From Dyadobacter sp. CY343 (GTDB taxonomy: Bacteria; Bacteroidota; Bacteroidia; Cytophagales; Spirosomataceae): DNA of 64,000 nucleotides. Below, piece by piece: positions 34,654 to 44,028 of the stretch. A program made the translations under genes and the position numbers. The notes below the pieces were generated by a model that worked only from the letters and a program-made list of their open reading frames with translations, had not been told where the DNA came from and did no database searches. Each line of letters opens with the position of its first letter. Position 1 is the first letter of the stretch. The DNA is taken from positions 186,001-250,000 of the forward strand of contig NZ_JAJUXK010000004.1 of assembly GCF_021390335.1 (NCBI RefSeq), given 5' to 3'.

Positions 34654-37024
34654 TGAACGAGGCTCCGATCCCGGGTTGGCCGGTTGCATCCAGTAACCCT
34701 TTATGATTCTCCACGATCTTTTTACAAATCGCCAGGCCGATTCCTGTGCCGTCATAAGCACTTCTGTTGTGCAAGCGCTGGAAAACCTGAAAGATCCGGT
34801 CTTTGAATTGCTCATCAAAACCAATGCCGTTGTCGGAGAACGAAATGTAAGTGTACGTCTGACCGGGATCAGCTTCCGAAAGGGCTATTGACTGTCCCGC
34901 AATTCGCCCGGTTTTGATCTCAATAAGCGGAGCCTGTCCCGGCTTTACGAATTTGAGCGAGTTGGCAATGATATTTGTAAAAAGCTGCTCAAATTGGTAT
35001 ACAATCACATCTCGTGTCGAAAGCAGCTCACTGGTAATCACTGCATTCCTTTGAGAAATTACCTCGCCAAGTTGTTCCTTCACAACTTTTAATATCTCAT
35101 TCAGGTCCGTACGCTCGAAGTGCTTTTCAACTGCATTAGCTCTCGAAAATGCCAGCAGATCAACGATCAGCTGCTGCATTCGGGTAGAAGAAGCCTGCAT
35201 CCTGCTAAAATAATCCTTGCCTTTTTCCGACAGTTTATCGTTTTCTGTTTCCAGAATGCGCGTCGCGAATGTCTGTATCTTCCTGAGTGGCTCCTGCAAA
35301 TCGTGGCTCGCCACATAGGCAAACTGAGCAAGCTCCATATTCGTCCTGACCAGCTCACTGTTCGCGATCGTTAGCTCCTTGGTACGCAGCTGTACCTTCG
35401 TTTCCAGCTCATCGATGAAAAGCTTGCTCTCGTGAATATCTGTACTTGTCCCCACCCACATATTAATCGTACCGTCCGGGTTCCGTTGCGGAATTGCGCG
35501 GCTCAGCTTCCACCTGAATTCTCCGTCGAACCTTCTCAAACGATGCTCGCGGACGAAATCAGTACCATTCTCAATGGATATGTTCCATAGCCGCGTATTC
35601 TCTTTCAAATCCTCCGGATGGACAATATGGCGCCACAAATGCTTGTGCATTTCGGCAGGTGTCAGCCCCGTGTAGTCGTATACGGATTTGTTGAAATAAT
35701 TGAGATTCCCTTCCCTGTCTCCGGTCCAGACAAATTGCGGCATAGAATCCGCCAGTGTCCTGAATTTCCCTTCACTCGTTTTGATCGCAAGTTCTGATTC
35801 TTTCCGGTCGGTAATATCCATCATCGTACCCAGCATCCGGTGTGGCACGCGATCGTCCCGGTACAATATCTTACCCTGCGTTCTGATCCAGTGGATGGAC
35901 TTATCGGGGTGTATCACCCGCGCTTCGTAATAGTAAGTACCGGTTTCCAGTGCAAGCTCAAATGCTTTTTCTACGATGGAATGCCTGTCGTCTGGGTGTA
36001 CATGGTCCCGTAGCTCGGCGTGCGTCAGCAGTTTGTTTTCGTCGTAACCAAACAGGGTAGCCAATCGGCCGGAATAAATAATATCCCTGGTTTGCAGGTT
36101 CAAATCCCAGGTAGCCAGTTTCGTACCGTCGGTTGCAAGTGAGAGCCTGTCCGCGGCTTCCGAGATTTGCTGGCGGAATTTTACCTTTTCTGTCACATCA
36201 TTCACGGACACCATTATAGCCGACACTTTTCCTTCCTCCTCAAATATCGGTGCATATTGATAATCGAGATAAAACGTCCGCATTCCGTCAGGCCCGTCTA
36301 CCTGCGCAAGCGCTTCGTTTTCCCGGTGAATTGTCCCGGTTTCGTATACGTTTTTGAGGATTGTGATAAATTTCTGCTGCTGTAATTCAGGAAACACGTC
36401 GAGTAGCTTTCTGCCTGCTACCTCATCCAATGTCCGTCTCCACAAATTTTTGAGCATTGCTTCATTGGCAAGACTGATCACGAAATCCTCGCCTTTGAAT
36501 ATCGCTTTGGCAAACTGGGACTGGGTAACCAGGCTCCGGAACTGATTTTCACTCCGCTGTAATGCCTGTTTTGACAATACCTGCTGGGTTACCTCGGTAG
36601 CTACCACAATAATCCCCGATAATTCCCCGGAAGTTTCAGCAAGTGGCTGATATACAAAGTTGAAGTAGCACAACTCTTTTTTACCAAAACGGTTCAATGT
36701 GACTTCGAACTCGTTTCCATGGAAAGGTTCGCCGGTCTGCAATACTTTCGTAAGAACAGGCTTTACATATTCCCGCACTTCGGGCAAGGCGTCGAAAAGC
36801 AACCTTCCAACGAGCTCTTCTTCGGTGCGGCCAACTATGTTCAGGTAAGAATCGTTGGCCATTTCCACAAAAAAATCTTCTCCACGCAGGATTACCATTC
36901 CCACCGGAGCTTGCTTCATCGTATCTCTGAATCTGCTTTCGCTATCGCTTGATTGCTTCTTGTTTCTGTCTGCCTGGTGATCAAAGTAGCTACCAGGGTT
37001 CGGGAGTTCAGTTGACTCGTTCAC
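34631..37024 (-). CDS. PAS-domain sensor histidine kinase (four PAS repeats)
   Basis: About 797 residues, no membrane segment, cytoplasmic. PAS domains occupy about residues 30-150, 160-285, 290-410 and 415-545, several with PAC-type HPDD and WVGTSTDI features. Next come a short coiled coil (KVQLRTKELTIANSELVRTN) and the phospho-acceptor VASHDLQEPLRKIQTFATRI. The ATPase domain has NIIANSLKF, SDNGIGFDEQF and GTGIGLAICKKIVENHKG. The paired response regulator lies 53 nt upstream, so the two form an operon. The start is GTG at 37024 or TTG at 37027. Input signal unknown. Confidence 0.88.
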   Translation of the reverse strand: MNESTELPNPGSYFDHQADRNKKQSSDSESRFRDTMKQAPVGMVILRGEDFFVEMANDSYLNIVGRTEEELVGRLLFDALPEVREYVKPVLTKVLQTGEPFHGNEFEVTLNRFGKKELCYFNFVYQPLAETSGELSGIIVVATEVTQQVLSKQALQRSENQFRSLVTQSQFAKAIFKGEDFVISLANEAMLKNLWRRTLDEVAGRKLLDVFPELQQQKFITILKNVYETGTIHRENEALAQVDGPDGMRTFYLDYQYAPIFEEEGKVSAIMVSVNDVTEKVKFRQQISEAADRLSLATDGTKLATWDLNLQTRDIIYSGRLATLFGYDENKLLTHAELRDHVHPDDRHSIVEKAFELALETGTYYYEARVIHPDKSIHWIRTQGKILYRDDRVPHRMLGTMMDITDRKESELAIKTSEGKFRTLADSMPQFVWTGDREGNLNYFNKSVYDYTGLTPAEMHKHLWRHIVHPEDLKENTRLWNISIENGTDFVREHRLRRFDGEFRWKLSRAIPQRNPDGTINMWVGTSTDIHESKLFIDELETKVQLRTKELTIANSELVRTNMELAQFAYVASHDLQEPLRKIQTFATRILETENDKLSEKGKDYFSRMQASSTRMQQLIVDLLAFSRANAVEKHFERTDLNEILKVVKEQLGEVISQRNAVITSELLSTRDVIVYQFEQLFTNIIANSLKFVKPGQAPLIEIKTGRIAGQSIALSEADPGQTYTYISFSDNGIGFDEQFKDRIFQVFQRLHNRSAYDGTGIGLAICKKIVENHKGLLDATGQPGIGASFIIYLPEA

Positions 37025-37077
37025 CAATATCGTCTGAAATGTATTTTACAAATTAAACAGTGAACAGAAGGAGAAGG

Positions 37078-37527
37078 TTAATATTGATAATAAAAATTCT
37101 CTGGTACCAGCTTCCAGTTGTAGTTGTTCCAGTCTATATCCAGAACTTGTTTGATTGCCTGCTTCAGCTTCGGAAAAGAGCCTGGTTTTCTGATAAAGAA
37201 ATTGGCCCCGCCCTGGTACACCTTTCTTACCATTTCCTCCTGGCCGGTTGTAGAGAATATAACCACCGGAATCCTTTCCCAGGCTTTGGTATTTCTGATT
37301 TGTTCAAGACACTCAAAACCGTTTTTCCGCGGCATATTCAGGTCCAGAAAAATCACATCCGGCGGAGGTGGGACGGTTGTTTCCATTAAACTGATCAGTT
37401 CAACGCCGTCATTCGCAGTTATCAGTTCTGTCGAGTCGCTCACTTCCCTCAGTGCATCTTCAAACAGCATGCAGTCGTCTGCATCATCGTCTGCCAGAAA
37501 TATCGATTTATTTGCTTTTGCGCCCAT
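37078..37527 (-). CDS. Single-domain response regulator
   Basis: A 149-residue receiver domain with no output domain, of the Rcp1/CheY-like kind often paired with PAS kinases. ADDDADD is the acidic pocket; DVIFLDLNMPRKNGFECLEQ holds the phospho-accepting Asp; FSTTG holds the switch Thr; IRKPGSF holds the conserved Lys-Pro. The kinase follows in the same operon. It probably passes phosphate to another protein or acts through protein contacts. Confidence 0.92.
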   Translation of the reverse strand: MGAKANKSIFLADDDADDCMLFEDALREVSDSTELITANDGVELISLMETTVPPPPDVIFLDLNMPRKNGFECLEQIRNTKAWERIPVVIFSTTGQEEMVRKVYQGGANFFIRKPGSFPKLKQAIKQVLDIDWNNYNWKLVPENFYYQY

Positions 37528-37668
37528 AGTTCAAAATTAAGCATTATCAGAAGATAACATCGCCATTGATCAAGACATTCCGCAAAACACGATTTGGTGA
37601 AACACGCTAACAATCTCTAAATCATATACAAGTTAGACAATTATCCTTTTTTACGAAACATAATTTCT

Positions 37669-40098
37669 TTAAAATTCCCCGTCAAGAGACTCCTTCGGCT
37701 TCTTCTTCGCCTGGTGCAGCCGGTAGTTCAGTGTGAGGTTAACCTGGCGCAATCTGCCCTGTGAAGTGTTTCTGGTGTAAAAATTAAAACCCTCGGTAAC
37801 AGAGCGGAACTTGCGCGAGTTAAATACATCTATCACGCTCAGTGTCAGGGTTGCATTGCCTTTCATAATATCCCGCGTCGCCGCCAGGTCCAGCGTGGCC
37901 AGCGCCTTTCTCCGCCCCTGCGGCGTCTGCTGCGGCGCTTCATAATTTCCCCGCAGCTGCACGTCGGCTGACTTCCAGAGTGTAAATCTCGACATCATCC
38001 GCACAAACCAGCTGTAAGTATCACTTTGAAAAGATTCGTCCACATTCGCACCATCCGTGATCGCCCTGAAAAAATTCACGCTATTATCGATTTTCCACCA
38101 AGAATAGGGGTTAAATGAACTGGTAAATTCGGCACCGTAGGCATCTTCCGTACCCAGGTTTTCGGGGCGCGTGTAAGAGCTCCCATCCTCCTGCACAGTC
38201 CTGATACTCGTAATTTTCCCATTCGTGTGGCGATAATACAGCGAAGATGTGAGCGAACCCTTTGACATATACTTAATATGTCCCAGCTCAAATGCATTCG
38301 TAAATTCAGGATTGAGATCCGGGTTACCGCTCCAATAATTCCGGTTATCGCTGTAAGTAGCAAACGGGCTCAGGTCATTATACTGTGGCCGGCGCACGCG
38401 GCGACTGAAACTCAGCTGAAATGCATTCTGCTTGGCAAAATCATAGGTGACGTGCACGCTGGGAAACAGGTTGGCATAAGTCCGTTTATTCACCTCAGCA
38501 GTTTGTTTCAATTCCGTAGTTACGCCCGTCCATTCAGCCCGTAAGCCCGCCTGGTAAGAGAATTTGCCAGTTTTGTTACCCAGAATCCCGTACACTGCAT
38601 TGATATTCTCCTCATAAAGAAAATCATTCGTGAGGTTTGGCAGCGTAAACCAGCTGCCGTCTTCCCCGCGCTGGGTCACGGTATAATCGTTGGTCATATC
38701 CCGCGAGCTACTTCGTGCACCTGCTTCTATCTTCCCGTCTTTGGCAAAAGGATGCACATAATCTGCCTGGAAAAGCAGTTGTTTTTCAGTCTCATAATTA
38801 ACCGCACGCTGCAAAAGTGGCGGTATTCCCGACATGCTTCCATTGGGGTTAAATACACTTTCGTTATAATACTGATCCGAATTTTCCCAATTATCCAGGT
38901 AGCGGACATCCGCTGTAAATTCCTGCCCTTTCCTGTTAAATGTCTTTTTGTAAGTAACTGAGTACTCAGAGTTCGGCTCCGTTTCTCTCTCGTCCTGCGT
39001 GCGCACTGTGTAGCTCGTCAAATTATTGGTACTGCCGATATAATCCCTGTAATTCAGTGTCGAGAAGCGTTTTCCTTTGCTGGTACGCCACGTATAGGAG
39101 CCGGTCAGGATATTTTTTGCGTTAAAATAATAGTCGATCCCGCCACGGGCACTATTGGCCATTCCTTTCAGATTACTCTTCATATCCCGCTCCATGATAA
39201 ACGTGGAATCGTTTCGGTACAACTCCTGGTACAGGAAATTCTTGCCCGGCGTATTGCGGTAGGACATGGTATAATTAATGAAGAAATTCAGGTTTTTACG
39301 TCGGTAGTTGACATTTGCGGCAGCACCGTAATTGGTCGGGTGGCCGGTGATTATGTCAAAAGATCCGTTGAACCCTTCTTTCCGCTCCTTCTTCAGAACG
39401 ATATTGATCACCCCGCCCATACCTTCCGCCTCATAGCGCGCTGATGGATTTGTTATAATTTCAACCCGCTCGATCATGCTGCCCTGCAACTGCTGCAAGC
39501 CGCTCGCGCCCTTGATACTCACCAGACCGGAAGGTTTGCCGTCGATCAATATACGCACATTCCCACTCCCCCGCAGGCTCACATTCCCTTCCACGTCCAC
39601 AGCGACGGAGGGCACATTTGTGAGGATATCCACCGCTGTACCACCCGCATTCGCCAGGTCTTTTCCGACATTGAATATCTTCTTATCCAAAGACAGCTCC
39701 ATCGAACTTTTCTCCGCCTGCACAGTAACTTCATCCAGCGTCCGTGCCGAGGGGCTTACTTTGATTAATCCTAAATCCATCGGAGAGTTCGAGGAATTCA
39801 ATCTGATACCGGGCGTAACCTGTGGTTTGTAACCGATAAATTCGGATAGTGCATAATAGTTACCTGCTGCAATATCCACAATGAACCCGCCCGTCTCGTC
39901 GGTGATCGCGCCGCTTACAAATGAACTGTCCGCTGACTTAAAAACCCGGATACTGGCATATCCAAGCGGACTATTGCTTTGGCTGTCAACGATTTTACCT
40001 ACAATTTTCAATTTCACCCCACTCTGGGCAAATGCCATATTTGCGCCCGAGATAAGGCAAATTAAAATCCCTGCCGCGAAACTTCTCCTGATACTCAT
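37669..40098 (-). CDS. TonB-dependent-receptor-like outer-membrane barrel protein (OMP_b-brl_3)
   Basis: An 809-residue outer-membrane protein. A signal peptide (ending GANMAFAQ) is followed by a carboxypeptidase-like regulatory domain (KIVGKIVDSQSNSPLGYASI, residues about 30-110). A plug domain (about 120-220) has RGSGNVRILIDGKPSG and SARYEAEGMGGVINIVLKKE. The large barrel ends in LNYRLHQAKKKPKESLDGEF. This group is OMP_b-brl_3, commonly found without SusD. I see no clear TonB box. The ligand is unknown. It stands alone. Confidence 0.85.
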   Translation of the reverse strand: MSIRRSFAAGILICLISGANMAFAQSGVKLKIVGKIVDSQSNSPLGYASIRVFKSADSSFVSGAITDETGGFIVDIAAGNYYALSEFIGYKPQVTPGIRLNSSNSPMDLGLIKVSPSARTLDEVTVQAEKSSMELSLDKKIFNVGKDLANAGGTAVDILTNVPSVAVDVEGNVSLRGSGNVRILIDGKPSGLVSIKGASGLQQLQGSMIERVEIITNPSARYEAEGMGGVINIVLKKERKEGFNGSFDIITGHPTNYGAAANVNYRRKNLNFFINYTMSYRNTPGKNFLYQELYRNDSTFIMERDMKSNLKGMANSARGGIDYYFNAKNILTGSYTWRTSKGKRFSTLNYRDYIGSTNNLTSYTVRTQDERETEPNSEYSVTYKKTFNRKGQEFTADVRYLDNWENSDQYYNESVFNPNGSMSGIPPLLQRAVNYETEKQLLFQADYVHPFAKDGKIEAGARSSSRDMTNDYTVTQRGEDGSWFTLPNLTNDFLYEENINAVYGILGNKTGKFSYQAGLRAEWTGVTTELKQTAEVNKRTYANLFPSVHVTYDFAKQNAFQLSFSRRVRRPQYNDLSPFATYSDNRNYWSGNPDLNPEFTNAFELGHIKYMSKGSLTSSLYYRHTNGKITSIRTVQEDGSSYTRPENLGTEDAYGAEFTSSFNPYSWWKIDNSVNFFRAITDGANVDESFQSDTYSWFVRMMSRFTLWKSADVQLRGNYEAPQQTPQGRRKALATLDLAATRDIMKGNATLTLSVIDVFNSRKFRSVTEGFNFYTRNTSQGRLRQVNLTLNYRLHQAKKKPKESLDGEF

Positions 40099-40232
40099 TC
40101 TGTTTTTTGTAATATTTTTTCAATAAACGATTCCCCTGTTTTTGCTACCAATAGAAACCGTTTTGCAAAGCTGTTTTACTCTAACCGGGTAGATATTAAA
40201 ACGAAATATTCCTACTCCCATCTCTAAATACC

Positions 40233-40240
40233 TAACTTTG
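40233..40240 (+). promoter_or_regulatory. Bacteroidota -7 box for the MATE gene
   Basis: TAACTTTG, an exact match, 29 nt ahead of the GTG start at 40270. No TTG is seen at the -33 position. Confidence 0.55.
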
Positions 40241-40269
40241 CATCCCTTTTAGCATATCCACATAAAGCC

Positions 40270-41613
40270 GTGAAAAAAGAAGCATCACAAACGTTAAAAT
40301 TAGCATTTCCTATTATTATCGGCGAGCTCGCACAAATGGCGCTCCACCTGATAGACAGCGCAATGGTCGGCGCGATCAGCTACAAACATCTTGCTGCCGC
40401 CGCACTCGTTATCAATGCGATGAATATCCCATTCGTGATCGGGATTGGTATGACGATCTCCGTTTCTCAAATGGTATCGCTGGCCAACGGAAAGCAGGAC
40501 GCGCAGCAGGTATCCCACTATTTGTACAATGGTTTCATCCTTTGCACGCTCACTGCGCTCGTCATCTCATTTACCCTGGTTTTTGGTAAAAATATACTTT
40601 ATCATCTGGGGCAGGATCCTGACGTAGTGGAACTTGCGATGCCTTTTATGAAATTAATGGGCTTGTCCATTATTCCTATGCTGCTTTTCATGACCCTGAA
40701 ACAGTTTGCCGACGGGCTTGAATACACGCGCACCGCGATGATCTTCTCTCTGGCAGGCATGCCGCTGAATATACTTTTGAACTGGCTGCTGATCTACGGC
40801 AACTGGGGCTTCCCCCGGCTGGAACTGGAAGGCGCGGGCTGGGCCACGCTTATTACCCGGACCTGTATGTTTCTCGCGCTGGGTTACGTGGTACTGAGTC
40901 ACAAAACTTTTGCGCGATACATTGCTGTGCGCCATAACCAATGGAAGCTCAAAGCCAAGACTTTACGTGAACTGCTGCATATCGGCGTTCCGAGCAGCAT
41001 GCAGATCGGTATGGAAGCAGGCGCATTTGCGGTTTCGGGTATTATCATCGGTACGTTGGGGGCGGTTTCGCAAGCGGCGCACCAGATCGCGCTGAACTGT
41101 GCTTCCTTCACTTTTATGGTTTCCATGGGCCTTGCGCAGGCGGGTTCGATCCGGGTAAGCAATGCACTCGGCCGCACCGATTGGGTCAAGATCATCGTGA
41201 TCGGAAAGAGTACGATTCTGACTGCTTTGATATATGGTACCATTTGTGCGGCATTGTTTGTGATCCTCCGGAACGTACTTCCCGTCGCATTTAACCAGGA
41301 GCCGCAGGTGGTGGAACTGGCCGCCCTCCTATTGCTTTTCGCCGCGGTTTTTCAAATTTCAGATAGTACGCAGGCGATCAGCGCAGGTTTGCTTCGCGGG
41401 ATCAAAGACGTAAAAACACCCACCATACTGATCGGAATTGCGTATTGGGTAATCGGTATTCCAGTCGGGTACCTGCTCGCATTCAATTTCAATATGGGTG
41501 CCAAAGGAATGTGGCTGGGCCTGATCCTTGGCCTCACGGTAGCTTCCGGCTTCCTGATCACGCGGTTCTTGAAAATGGGTAAAAGGAACACACTGCGTAG
41601 CGCGCGGGGATGA
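40270..41613 (+). CDS. MATE-family multidrug/toxin extruder
   Basis: A 447-residue inner-membrane antiporter with twelve helices in two bundles. The N-lobe motif ELAQMALHLIDSAMVGAISY and the C-lobe LAQAGSIRVSNALGRTD are conserved MATE features. It exports cationic drugs or metabolites with Na+ or H+. The start is GTG at 40270, just after the -7 box. Gene 37669, which diverges from it, is transcribed away on the minus strand. Substrate unknown. Confidence 0.88.
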   Translation: MKKEASQTLKLAFPIIIGELAQMALHLIDSAMVGAISYKHLAAAALVINAMNIPFVIGIGMTISVSQMVSLANGKQDAQQVSHYLYNGFILCTLTALVISFTLVFGKNILYHLGQDPDVVELAMPFMKLMGLSIIPMLLFMTLKQFADGLEYTRTAMIFSLAGMPLNILLNWLLIYGNWGFPRLELEGAGWATLITRTCMFLALGYVVLSHKTFARYIAVRHNQWKLKAKTLRELLHIGVPSSMQIGMEAGAFAVSGIIIGTLGAVSQAAHQIALNCASFTFMVSMGLAQAGSIRVSNALGRTDWVKIIVIGKSTILTALIYGTICAALFVILRNVLPVAFNQEPQVVELAALLLLFAAVFQISDSTQAISAGLLRGIKDVKTPTILIGIAYWVIGIPVGYLLAFNFNMGAKGMWLGLILGLTVASGFLITRFLKMGKRNTLRSARG

Positions 41614-41734
41614 AATACTGAGCAAGCGGTAAGGTTCTGCGGTAATATCACTCGTCAGGTCAATTTGACGGAACGATCCGTTGTTTTAAATCATTCTTCA
41701 ATTAAACCTTACCATCATTTTTAGCCAGCAAAAA

Positions 41735-43360
41735 ATGGATTTCAACGCCACATTAAGAAACATCTTCGTCGAAGAAAATGACATTCCCCAGGAGTTCAGC
41801 CTGCCCGGGCTCATTCACCAGCGCGAATACCTGAGCAACGGTGCAATGAAAACCTGGGATGGGCCTGTCCATGAAGTATATTCCCCGATTTGTATCAAAA
41901 CCGAAAACGGGCTCGAAAGAAAACTGATCGGGAGTTACCCGGTATGCACAGCCGCCGAAGCAGACGAATCGCTTGACGCGGCCGTGGCGGCTTACAACAA
42001 TGGCAGAGGAGAGTGGCCCACAATGGGCGTGGCGGAAAGGATCCATTGCGTGGAGCAGTTTACCGGCAAAATGATCGAACAGAAAGATATTATCGTGAAA
42101 CTCATCATGTGGGAGATCGGTAAGTCTTTCGCGGATTCGGTAAAGGAATTTGACCGGACCGTTGAATACATTTACGCGACAATCGATTCTTTGAAAAACC
42201 TCGACCGGGATTCTTCGGGTTTTGATATTGTAGACGGCATTGCAGCTCAGGTAAGACGCTCGCCGCTGGGCGTGGTGCTTTGTATGGGACCGTTCAATTA
42301 TCCCCTTAACGAAACTTTTACCACACTTATACCCGCCCTGATCATGGGCAATACCATTCTTTTCAAACCCCCGAAATTCGGTACGCTGCTGCATTATCCG
42401 TTGCAGGAAGCATTCAGGGACTGTTTTCCAAAAGGGGTGGTCAATATTATTTACGGACGCGGAAATACGATCGTACCCGGTTTGATGCAGTCGGGTAAGA
42501 TCAATGTACTGACGCTTATCGGGTCGAGCAAGGTAGCTAATGAATTGAAAAAGCAGCACCCGAAAGTGAACCGCCTGCGCGCAGTTTTGGGGTTGGATGC
42601 TAAAAATGCCGCGATCGTAACGTCCAATGCGGATATCGAGCTGGCGGTAAAAGAGATTATCCTGGGCTCGCTTTCCTTCAACGGACAGCGCTGCACGGCT
42701 TTGAAGATCGTGTGGGTGCACAGAAGTATCGCCGAACAATTCCTCGAAAAATTCAGCGCTGCGGTGGCACAGCTGAAATTTGGAATGCCGTGGGAAAAAG
42801 GCGTTTCCCTGACCCCTCTTCCTGAAACAAATAAAATTGAATACCTCGACAGTTGCATTGCCGATGCTGTGGCGCACGGGGCTTCGGTAGTGAATGAAAA
42901 CGGCGGCAGCTCGGAAGGCTCGTTTTTCTATCCCGCCGTGGTTTATCCCGTTAATAGCAAAATGAAACTGTACCACGAAGAGCAATTCGGGCCGATCGTG
43001 CCGGTGGTGCCTTTCGATGATCTGGAAGAAACGATCGAGTTCTTGATCGAATCGACTCACGGTCAGCAAGTAAGTATTTTCAGTAATGATGCCGACGAAG
43101 TTGCGTCTCTGATAGATCCGCTCGTAAACCAGGTTAGTCGTGTGAATATCAATACACAATGTCAGCGCGGACCTGATGTATTCCCATTTACCGGCCGGAA
43201 AGACAGCGCCGAAGGTACCTTATCAGTAGCCGACGCAATCCGCGCATTCTCGATCCGCTCGCTGGTCGCATTCAAAATGAATGAAACCAACAAACAACTG
43301 ATCAACGAGATCGTTCATGAGGATACATCTAACTTCTTGAGTACCAAGTTTATTTTTTAG
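41735..43360 (+). CDS. gapN: NADP-dependent glyceraldehyde-3-phosphate dehydrogenase-like (GapN)
   Basis: A 541-residue ALDH-superfamily enzyme. MGPFNYPLNETFTTLIPALI is the conserved GapN/ALDH core; GQRCTALKIVWVH holds the nucleophilic Cys320. The residues around the usual catalytic Glu are changed: where ALDHs read ELGGK this protein has LGLDAKNAAIV, with Asp288. GapN oxidises glyceraldehyde-3-phosphate directly to 3-phosphoglycerate, making NADPH and bypassing ATP-yielding glycolysis. A terminator at 43382 follows. Function by family; the changed motif makes the catalytic base uncertain. Confidence 0.82.
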   Translation: MDFNATLRNIFVEENDIPQEFSLPGLIHQREYLSNGAMKTWDGPVHEVYSPICIKTENGLERKLIGSYPVCTAAEADESLDAAVAAYNNGRGEWPTMGVAERIHCVEQFTGKMIEQKDIIVKLIMWEIGKSFADSVKEFDRTVEYIYATIDSLKNLDRDSSGFDIVDGIAAQVRRSPLGVVLCMGPFNYPLNETFTTLIPALIMGNTILFKPPKFGTLLHYPLQEAFRDCFPKGVVNIIYGRGNTIVPGLMQSGKINVLTLIGSSKVANELKKQHPKVNRLRAVLGLDAKNAAIVTSNADIELAVKEIILGSLSFNGQRCTALKIVWVHRSIAEQFLEKFSAAVAQLKFGMPWEKGVSLTPLPETNKIEYLDSCIADAVAHGASVVNENGGSSEGSFFYPAVVYPVNSKMKLYHEEQFGPIVPVVPFDDLEETIEFLIESTHGQQVSIFSNDADEVASLIDPLVNQVSRVNINTQCQRGPDVFPFTGRKDSAEGTLSVADAIRAFSIRSLVAFKMNETNKQLINEIVHEDTSNFLSTKFIF

Positions 43361-43381
43361 AATATTATTTGCCTAAAAATC

Positions 43382-43422
43382 AACGCAAAAAGGTGCCCTG
43401 GCCCGGCACCTTTTTGCGTTAA
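43382..43422 (+). terminator. Strong Rho-independent terminator after gapN
   Basis: A perfect 16-bp stem, aacgcaaaaaggtgcc (43382-43397) with its complement at 43405-43420, around a 7-nt loop ctggccc. The U-tract is inside the right arm. Confidence 0.9.
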
Positions 43423-43450
43423 TAGTATCTCAAAAATCTCAAACTAACGA

Positions 43451-43500
43451 GGCTGTCCAATCTTGTCCAACTTTGTCCGCTTTTGTCCAATTTTGTCCAA
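43451..43500. repeat. Tandem repeat: five 10-bp units, TTGTCCAAtt
   Basis: Five head-to-tail units (positions 43451, 43461, 43471, 43481, 43491), each carrying TGTCC at the same phase, with unit 3 differing as TTGTCCGCTT. The period matches one DNA turn, so proteins would bind on one face. It lies between the gapN terminator and the 43660 gene. Not a CRISPR: no spacers. Function unknown. Confidence 0.8.
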
Positions 43501-43659
43501 TTTCAATGCTTGCAGTTACATGTTGTTCTTCTGAGTTTTGCAGTTAGGAAAAGTTTGTATCAAACTCATAAGCGACGTTATAAATCTGAGATGTGATGTT
43601 GGAGCTACGATATGTGTTGCGAGAGACCATTATTTCATAATTCTTATTAACACAAAATT

Positions 43660-43893
43660 ATGATAGGAAACATCCTGTTACTCGGTATCGGTATCAGTTC
43701 ACAATTGCTGATTATAATAGGTTTATTCTACTTTGCTGTTTTGGTTGCAACAATTTACAGGATCACTATTGGAAAAGATGTTGCTATATCTAAACTTTTG
43801 AGGGTGCTGCTTGCTGTCTTCGTCCCTGTCATTGGAATTATAAGTGTATGGCTGATAGATTTTTTTCAGAGTAGATCAGCCCAAAAGTTTTAA
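43660..43893 (+). CDS. Small membrane protein
   Basis: A 77-residue protein with two predicted transmembrane helices (about residues 14-33 and 46-67) and a short basic loop between them (YRITIGKDVAISKL). Resembles the PLDc_N / small two-helix proteins found beside phospholipase D-type enzymes, but the evidence is weak. It begins 160 nt after the tandem repeat, which may regulate it, and a terminator follows. Confidence 0.6.
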   Translation: MIGNILLLGIGISSQLLIIIGLFYFAVLVATIYRITIGKDVAISKLLRVLLAVFVPVIGIISVWLIDFFQSRSAQKF

Positions 43894-43915
43894 TAGTGTT
43901 CGTATTTATTAAGCT

Positions 43916-43950
43916 AAAACCCTTTCCGCCAGCATTCGGAAGGGGTTTTT
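43916..43950 (+). terminator. Rho-independent terminator
   Basis: aaaaccctttccg pairs with cggaaggggtttt (one G-T wobble), followed by a T-rich stretch. It ends the small membrane-protein gene. Confidence 0.8.
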
Positions 43951-44028
43951 ATTTTAAGGTAAAATCTGATCTTGAATAAAAATACAATAGTTACTAAATT
44001 CGGAACACACGTTTTTTAAGCACCACAA

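Noticed and set aside
41753-43159. A long open frame of 468 codons on the minus strand over the GapN-like gene
   Set aside because: It lies entirely antisense to gapN, whose protein has clear ALDH motifs; the antisense product shows no recognisable motif and is Arg/His/Phe-rich as expected from a shadow frame.
43451-43500. CRISPR-like repeat array
   Set aside because: Units are 10 bp, head to tail, with no spacers and no cas genes in the window.
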